From IMG/VR virus record IMGVR_UViG_3300034103_001442, positions 1 to 64,000 of that record: 64,000 bases of DNA; one strand, written 5' to 3'. The notes under the pieces were generated by a model. That model did no database searches. It had not been told where the DNA came from and was given only the letters and a program-made list of their open reading frames with translations. Source of the stretch: a virus. The translations under genes and the position numbers were made by a program. Each line of letters starts with the position of its first letter. Position 1 is the stretch's first letter. Of this stretch, positions 59,827-64,000 are shown piece by piece.

Positions 59827-60890
59827 TTGTTAACCTTTAACAAAATCGTTTGGTCGTTGATTCTGCCATTGGGTTTTATCGACTTTGTTGATAGGTTTGA
59901 TAACAATTTTCTTTGTACAATTTTACCACCAGCAAGCAGAGCCTTAATTGTTTCCTCTGGCTTTCTGAGAGTTTTTGTTTCTGAAGTCTCAACATCAAAC
60001 CCAACAAGTGTCGTTCCCTTGACAGAAAGTCCACTGCGACCGCTGCTGTAATATACAGTCAACTGTTTGTATTTAGTGTTGTAGACCCATAGGGATTCAG
60101 AACCGACAATATCAACTGGGTTGACACTGACCAACTTCAACTCTGTAAAGTTTTTCTGATACTTTAAATTCTTAACAAGATCAGTTGCGAGTTTTTCCTT
60201 CTTGGCTCTCGGTTTTCTGACCTTCGACCCACGCTTGTTTCCAATGTAACGATCACAATCATACACCAACTGGGTATAAAAGTCAAGCCACATTTTCAGT
60301 TTCTTACCGTAAGCCTCGGCAATTTGCGGGTCATCACCCTTCAAAAAGTTCAAGTGCTTTTCAAAATGCGCCTTGATCATATTGGCGACTTGAGGCGAAA
60401 TTTGGTTTTTGGTCAGGTAGTTGTAGGTGTCGAATGACCCACCCTTCATGACCACGTCAATCTCACTATCAATTTCACCAATGCGTTTGTCAGCGTTTTC
60501 TTTCACGCGCACCTGAATATCAACAACCTTTTTCTCTGCCTTAACCACTGATGGCTTTGCGGCAGCAGCGTTGTCATTAATCTTTCGGTGAAAATACTCC
60601 ATCAATTGGTCGCCAAACCTTGTGCCATTGAGCATCATTTTCGCCATCCAACAAATGGTTGTTGGCGTGCGCCAGTTTGGGGCTGTTCTAATAGACTCAG
60701 CAATTCCCGTTGGGTAGTGTTTCTTTAAATACTGGAGTAGCCATGGTTTACCCTTGTCAATGGTATACATGTAGTTGTACCAATTGAGGGCATGAATCAA
60801 CCTGCTATCTGTAGAGTCAGTGATTGTGTCAAGTATAATCGGTTCATCGCCGAGGCACTGCTGTTCGATCGACTTTGTATTTTTCATCAT
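59823..60890 (-). CDS. Conserved phage protein, unknown (355 aa)
   Basis: MMKNTKSIEQQCLGDEPIIL, then HALNWYNYMYTIDKGKPWLL, YLKKHYPTGIAESIRTAPNW, TPTTICWMAKMMLNGTRF, a basic middle (GSKVRKPRAKKEKLATDLV) and a C-terminal block VGSESLWVYNTKYKQLTVYY with GLSVKGTTLVGFD. Long proteins with these blocks occur in marine T4-like phages, unassigned. The basic region suggests nucleic acid binding. Start set at ATG 60890 (or 60887), because a promoter with TTGACT and TAGAAT ends just upstream; a 12-codon longer frame would start before that promoter. Confidence 0.72.
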   Translation of the reverse strand: MMKNTKSIEQQCLGDEPIILDTITDSTDSRLIHALNWYNYMYTIDKGKPWLLQYLKKHYPTGIAESIRTAPNWRTPTTICWMAKMMLNGTRFGDQLMEYFHRKINDNAAAAKPSVVKAEKKVVDIQVRVKENADKRIGEIDSEIDVVMKGGSFDTYNYLTKNQISPQVANMIKAHFEKHLNFLKGDDPQIAEAYGKKLKMWLDFYTQLVYDCDRYIGNKRGSKVRKPRAKKEKLATDLVKNLKYQKNFTELKLVSVNPVDIVGSESLWVYNTKYKQLTVYYSSGRSGLSVKGTTLVGFDVETSETKTLRKPEETIKALLAGGKIVQRKLLSNLSTKSIKPNGRINDQTILLKVNK

Positions 60891-60897
60891 ATTTCTT

Positions 60898-60926
60898 ATT
60901 CTATTTCTTTTTAGAAATAAAGTCAA
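60898..60926 (-). promoter_or_regulatory. sigma70-like promoter of 355-aa gene, leaderless layout
   Basis: -35 TTGACT (60926-60921), 17-bp spacer TTATTTCTAAAAAGAAA, -10 TAGAAT (60903-60898), seven bases, then ATG 60890. The -35 overlaps the GmhA stop codon region. Confidence 0.75.
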
Positions 60927-61489
60927 GCCCAGAGTTTCGCCCTGACATACTTGGCAATCATATGCATGACTGCTTGATGAACATCTTCAGTCGCTTCATA
61001 TTCTTGAATGTCGACGTGGACTACAAAATCAGCAGACTCCCAACATCTGCCCCCGACAAAGCCAGTGAGCGCCACAGTCAACATTCCTCGATTACGTGCA
61101 GCCTCAATTGCTTTGACCACGTTTGGCGAGTTACCACTGCTGCTGATAACAATTAACAGATCACCAACTTCACCTGCTCGCTCAATTTGATATGAGTAAA
61201 CATCATCATATGATATGTCATTTGCAATTGCAGTCATCAATGGGATGTTTGCTGACAATGAGTAAACCTGCGGAGCCAAACTTCCCTTTGAACAACCCTT
61301 GAAGTAATCACAAGCCCAGTGTTGAGCGATTGAGGCTGATGCACCATTGCCACAGGTGAAAATACGTTTGCGACCTTTGATTGCGTCGACAATAACATCA
61401 GCAGCCCTCTGAAACTCGCCAAGGTTGATTGAGTCCAGTCCATGTTCAATTAACTTTTTGTGATTGTCTAAAATCTCATTAATCTTCAT
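60923..61489 (-). CDS. gmhA: Phosphoheptose isomerase GmhA (188 aa)
   Basis: SIS-domain protein of the GmhA group: FTCGNGASASIAQHWACDYF (45-64; the substrate-binding loop), SANIPLMTAIANDISYDDVYSYQI, VISSSGNSPNVVKAIEAARN and VQEYEATEDVHQAVMHMIAKY-like C-terminus (Glu/His of the active site). Converts sedoheptulose 7-phosphate to D-glycero-D-manno-heptose 7-phosphate. Start at ATG 61489, after AAAGG; the upstream TTG is less likely. Overlaps the kinase gene by 11 nt, which makes the next enzyme in the pathway. Confidence 0.9.
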   Translation of the reverse strand: MKINEILDNHKKLIEHGLDSINLGEFQRAADVIVDAIKGRKRIFTCGNGASASIAQHWACDYFKGCSKGSLAPQVYSLSANIPLMTAIANDISYDDVYSYQIERAGEVGDLLIVISSSGNSPNVVKAIEAARNRGMLTVALTGFVGGRCWESADFVVHVDIQEYEATEDVHQAVMHMIAKYVRAKLWA

Positions 61490-62414
61490 ATACAACCTTT
61501 GCTCCCTCTTCGGCGATGTTTATTTTCATCGCTCCTGTTTGTCTAAAGTGTTTTCTGGCTGCAGGGTGATCGGCGACTACCATTAGATAACCGCCTCCTC
61601 CTGCGCCGAGGAGTTTGCCGCCGATCGCACCCCTTTCCAGCGCATCGGCATATAGTTTGTCGATCTTATCATTAGAAACACCGCCATCAAGCATTTTCTT
61701 GATTTCCCAGCATTTTTTCAACTCAGAACCTAGTTGCTTGGGTGTTAAAAACTTATCTTTATTTCTCTTGGCGTATTCAGCCAACTCGCATATCAGGGCT
61801 GTTTTTTCATCAAAATTGATGGAGTTCAAGACCTTTGTCGAGTGCCTTTCAATTTTCGTTGGGACAAGGTACAGCGAGTCCAACTCACACAATTTCTGAA
61901 CCTTGGTTACGCTCGCAACACCCAAGTCTTTATACTCAATGTAGTTGAACCCACCAAACGCTGATGCATACTGGTCTTGATAACCGATTCGCCAGCCGCA
62001 CATGTTAATTTCAATATGACATGCGATTTGTGCAATTTTGTAGGCATCAACATCATACTCAAGGTAGCGACTGAGTGCGGCGACGAGGGCGCAAGTGAAT
62101 GCTGATGAACCGCCAAGCCCACTACCAATAGTAGGGATGTCGGCAAATGATGTAATTTCTATGTTTGACTTTATTCCGAAATAATTTAGAGCATTTCGGA
62201 CAATTTCATTTTGAATGTCATCAACTGAAGTGACAACCTCAAGTTTTGAATAAGTCAGTTTGATATGTGGCTGTGGTGTCCCAATAACCGATACGTAAAC
62301 GTATTTGTCAATGGCGGTTGATAGTGTGGCACCACCGTGTTTTAAAAAGTGGGCGGGGATATCGCTACCCCCACCAAAGAAACTAACCCTGAGTGGCGCC
62401 TTTGATAAGATCAC
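61479..62414 (-). CDS. hddA: Heptose 7-phosphate kinase, GHMP family (HddA-like, 311 aa)
   Basis: GHMP kinase: SKAPLRVSFFGGGSDIPAHF, PTIGSGLGGSSAF (94-106, ATP loop) and KLLGAGGGGYLMVVA. The N-terminal pattern is that of D-glycero-alpha-D-manno-heptose 7-phosphate kinases used for GDP-heptose. Pairing with GmhA supports this rather than a fucokinase or galactokinase. Overlaps the glycosyltransferase end by 32 nt. Confidence 0.87.
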   Translation of the reverse strand: MILSKAPLRVSFFGGGSDIPAHFLKHGGATLSTAIDKYVYVSVIGTPQPHIKLTYSKLEVVTSVDDIQNEIVRNALNYFGIKSNIEITSFADIPTIGSGLGGSSAFTCALVAALSRYLEYDVDAYKIAQIACHIEINMCGWRIGYQDQYASAFGGFNYIEYKDLGVASVTKVQKLCELDSLYLVPTKIERHSTKVLNSINFDEKTALICELAEYAKRNKDKFLTPKQLGSELKKCWEIKKMLDGGVSNDKIDKLYADALERGAIGGKLLGAGGGGYLMVVADHPAARKHFRQTGAMKINIAEEGAKVVYED

Positions 62415-63372
62415 GATGCTCTGCCTTTAGTGCTGCAATCATTGATTTCCATTTGTGAATTACTGTCGTCCATGAAAATCTTGCATCAGCGTATGATTTC
62501 ACAAATGATAACCAGTTTGTCAAATCGTTATTTTGTACATTATCAATCGCATACATCAACGTGTGCGCAAACATATTAGCATGGGCGTTGATATCACTAT
62601 GATCACCGTCATATTGAACAGTCAACCCACCTGATGTATCAGTCAATGCTGAGAAGTTTGGATGTACAGATAAACAACCTGCTGACATCGCCTCAATAAG
62701 ACTACGGCAAGATGTTTCTGGCCAAATACATGGATAGGCGAAAATATGAGCACGCTGATATGCCTCACGGACTACATCATTAGATGCCCAACCGTGATAG
62801 TTGATTTGTGGGTGAGCCCTACAACGCTCGAACAATTCTTCAAATGGTTTGTTTCTTTGTTCCCATTCGCTACCATAAATTCCAAATGAGGAAAATACAT
62901 CCAACTCGATGTTTGGATATTTTTTAGCCAGAACTTCAAATACAGGAACAAGAATTTCAAGACCACGGTGGGGTGTTGAAGTGTAAATGAGTCTGATTTT
63001 GTCTTTTGGTTTGTTTGTAAATGAAATTGGCTCAACGCCAGTTTCGATCACGGTGCTTTGATGACTGTATGGAACGCCCAAGTAGTCACGGTACTGTTGA
63101 TACTGCCAGTTGGAAGAAAATACAAGTTTGTGAAAACGTTTGCGGCTTTCCTCTTCCTTCAAGTGGGCTGCTTCTGGATCAAGCGCCAAATCATGAAGGT
63201 GGTAAATTCGAATTTTATCCTGCTTCAGTTCGCGGACGCGAGCAGTAATAATTTGAACATTTTCGAGTTCTTCACGGTCTAAACGATCAAACAGATTTTT
63301 CGTTGTAAGTTCAGTGCCGCCCTGTGACTCTTTATTCAGTTCGTTCAATTCTATTAAGTCTTGATTTTTCAT
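62383..63372 (-). CDS. Glycosyltransferase, GT4-like (329 aa)
   Basis: GT-B fold, GT4 family features: KIRIYHLHDLALD, FSSNWQYQQYRDYLGVPYSH, VIETGVEP, IRLIYTSTPHRGLEILVPVF (nucleotide-sugar domain) and PETSCRSLIEAMSAGCLSV (EX7E-type motif region). Start at ATG 63372 after AAGGA with 8 nt spacing; it overlaps the HAD gene by 41 nt. In this cassette it could transfer the heptose made by GmhA/HddA to a surface glycan or to a phage component. Target unknown. Confidence 0.85.
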   Translation of the reverse strand: MKNQDLIELNELNKESQGGTELTTKNLFDRLDREELENVQIITARVRELKQDKIRIYHLHDLALDPEAAHLKEEESRKRFHKLVFSSNWQYQQYRDYLGVPYSHQSTVIETGVEPISFTNKPKDKIRLIYTSTPHRGLEILVPVFEVLAKKYPNIELDVFSSFGIYGSEWEQRNKPFEELFERCRAHPQINYHGWASNDVVREAYQRAHIFAYPCIWPETSCRSLIEAMSAGCLSVHPNFSALTDTSGGLTVQYDGDHSDINAHANMFAHTLMYAIDNVQNNDLTNWLSFVKSYADARFSWTTVIHKWKSMIAALKAEHRDLIKGATQG

Positions 63373-63673
63373 CAAAAAATTCCTTATCACTAAATGCCTT
63401 ATCATCTACCCAAACATCATAACTTGGTTTACCCATGCGGAGTTCATGATACAAAACTCCCCACTTGTCAAGTTGATTTCTTGTAATTCGGTATTGGTTT
63501 ATACCACTACCAGAACCTCGGGCAGTCCAGTAAATAATCGTATGACCATCGTGGTATAATGTATTTATGACCGCAATTCTTTCTTGAATCGGTTTTGATA
63601 ATTCATACGCTTGACGACCATCAACAGTTGGTGTATGACAAATTGTTTGGTCGATGTCAACTATGTAAATCAT
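63332..63673 (-). CDS. HAD-type sugar-phosphate phosphatase (113 aa)
   Basis: A short C0-type HAD protein: YIVDIDQTICHT (Asp6, Asp8), YWTARGSGSGINQ, and GKPSYDVWVDDKAFS (Lys and Asp pair). Such small HAD proteins accompany capsule and heptose genes. Removal of the 7-phosphate's partner phosphate from heptose bisphosphate is possible by context. The start overlaps the 105-aa gene stop by 4 nt. Confidence 0.8.
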   Translation of the reverse strand: MIYIVDIDQTICHTPTVDGRQAYELSKPIQERIAVINTLYHDGHTIIYWTARGSGSGINQYRITRNQLDKWGVLYHELRMGKPSYDVWVDDKAFSDKEFFDEKSRLNRIERTE

Positions 63674-63987
63674 GCGACAATATCCTCAACGGTGGGGTCA
63701 TGGTCAACAGTGACTGATGTGACGCTGTCAAGTCTGAATGCTCTCCAGTCGTTCTTATCCACATCCCAAACTGATAACACACTCTCATTTACCTTTCTTG
63801 GCTTTGCGTTTTCTTTCACCTCAACCTTTGGTAAAATATCCTCACGCAAAGTGCAGCGCATTTTTCTAAACTCGCCATTGATTTTGGTAAAAGAAACAAC
63901 GCAGATATGCTCTTGCAAATTTTCAAGCAATGATTTCATTAGTGACTCGCTGATTAAGTTTTGTCTTTGATATTCCAGTAGTTCCAT
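63670..63987 (-). CDS. WYL_2/DUF2693-type Sm-like protein (105 aa)
   Basis: HICVVSFTKINGEFRKMRCT, LREDILPKV and VLSVWDVDKNDWRAFRLDSV match the DUF2693/WYL_2 family of marine phages (SH3-like barrel, V.FTKxDGxxRxMxCTL ... VWDxxxxxWRxFRxDSI). Function unknown; a nucleic acid or ligand-sensing role is proposed for related WYL domains. First gene of the sugar cassette in the window; bases 63988-64000 show no further feature. Confidence 0.75.
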   Translation of the reverse strand: MELLEYQRQNLISESLMKSLLENLQEHICVVSFTKINGEFRKMRCTLREDILPKVEVKENAKPRKVNESVLSVWDVDKNDWRAFRLDSVTSVTVDHDPTVEDIVA

Positions 63988-64000
63988 TGCATTTGCACAG

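Noticed and set aside
1-64000. Prophage integration signs (integrase, att sites) or insertion sequences
   Set aside because: None seen; gene content is that of a strictly lytic T4-like phage.

Overview
This window is a large part of the genome of a T4-like (Straboviridae/Kyanoviridae-type) tailed marine phage. It has near-continuous coding with very small gaps. The T4 core genes recognised are gp4, gp5, gp6, gp7, gp8, gp25, gp26/gp51, gp27, gp48, gp53, gp54, gp32, gp33, gp59 and RNase H. The accessory genes (PhoH, PstS, carbamoyltransferase, peroxiredoxin, DUF932, DUF6433) and late promoters of the NATAAATA type are of the kind seen in marine T4-like phages. No photosynthesis gene is present here. 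A circularly permuted two-piece tmRNA, a porin with a signal peptide and heptose genes point to a Gram-negative aquatic host. Such tmRNAs are known from Alphaproteobacteria, some Cyanobacteria and some Betaproteobacteria; an alphaproteobacterial host is a reasonable guess but is not proven.

Layout. 1-19051 (minus) is an adhesin and structural region: a partial fibre gene, a 1872-aa fibre and a 1060-aa fibre (both with a C-terminal S74 self-cleaving chaperone), and several smaller fibre-like or virion proteins built from short repeats. 19098-40061 (minus) is the baseplate module, transcribed gp48 > gp53 > gp27-like > gp5-like > 459-aa unknown > gp25 > gp6 > gp7-like > gp8 > DUF4815 protein. 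40109-44451 (plus) is a divergent late block: gp4 nuclease, a conserved unknown, gp54-like, gp26 with an apparent -1 frameshift into a gp51-like extension, and a lysozyme-domain protein at the tape-measure position. 44508-48524 (minus) is SleB-type lysin > gp33 > gp59 > carbamoyltransferase > gp32, closed by a terminator. 48561-48830 (minus) is the tmRNA. 48847-54143 (minus) holds peroxiredoxin, a HAD phosphatase, GMP reductase, a DUF932 protein and a run of small unknown genes, several with sigma70-like promoters. 54253-57745 (minus) is a phosphate-related cluster: PhoH > PD-(D/E)XK nuclease > PstS > porin. 57754-60890 (minus) holds conserved phage genes, DUF6433 and RNase H. 60923-63987 (minus) is a surface-sugar cassette: HAD phosphatase, glycosyltransferase, heptose-7-phosphate kinase and GmhA.

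Regulation visible in the sequence. Late -10 boxes (NATAAATA) precede many virion genes, gp32 and the tmRNA. A single palindrome-like TATTTATAAATA serves both arms of the gp48/gp4 divergence. A second promoter family shares a TTTATTTCTGAAA element, 17-bp spacing and a TATACT-like -10. In five of its six copies the start codon lies at about the expected +1, which would give leaderless mRNAs. gp33 and the late promoters fit T4-type late transcription.

Most notable observations: (1) a phage-encoded permuted tmRNA with tag ANDSNYDMALAA and only 4 nt between its two termini; (2) a textbook -1 frameshift signal (U UUU UUU, 7-nt spacer, 9-bp stem) joining gp26 to a gp51-like segment that has no start codon; (3) the leaderless promoter family; (4) a gp7 that keeps only the conserved core and has gained a repeat module also found in the DUF4815 protein; (5) a porin/PstS/PhoH phosphate cluster and a phage GMP reductase.
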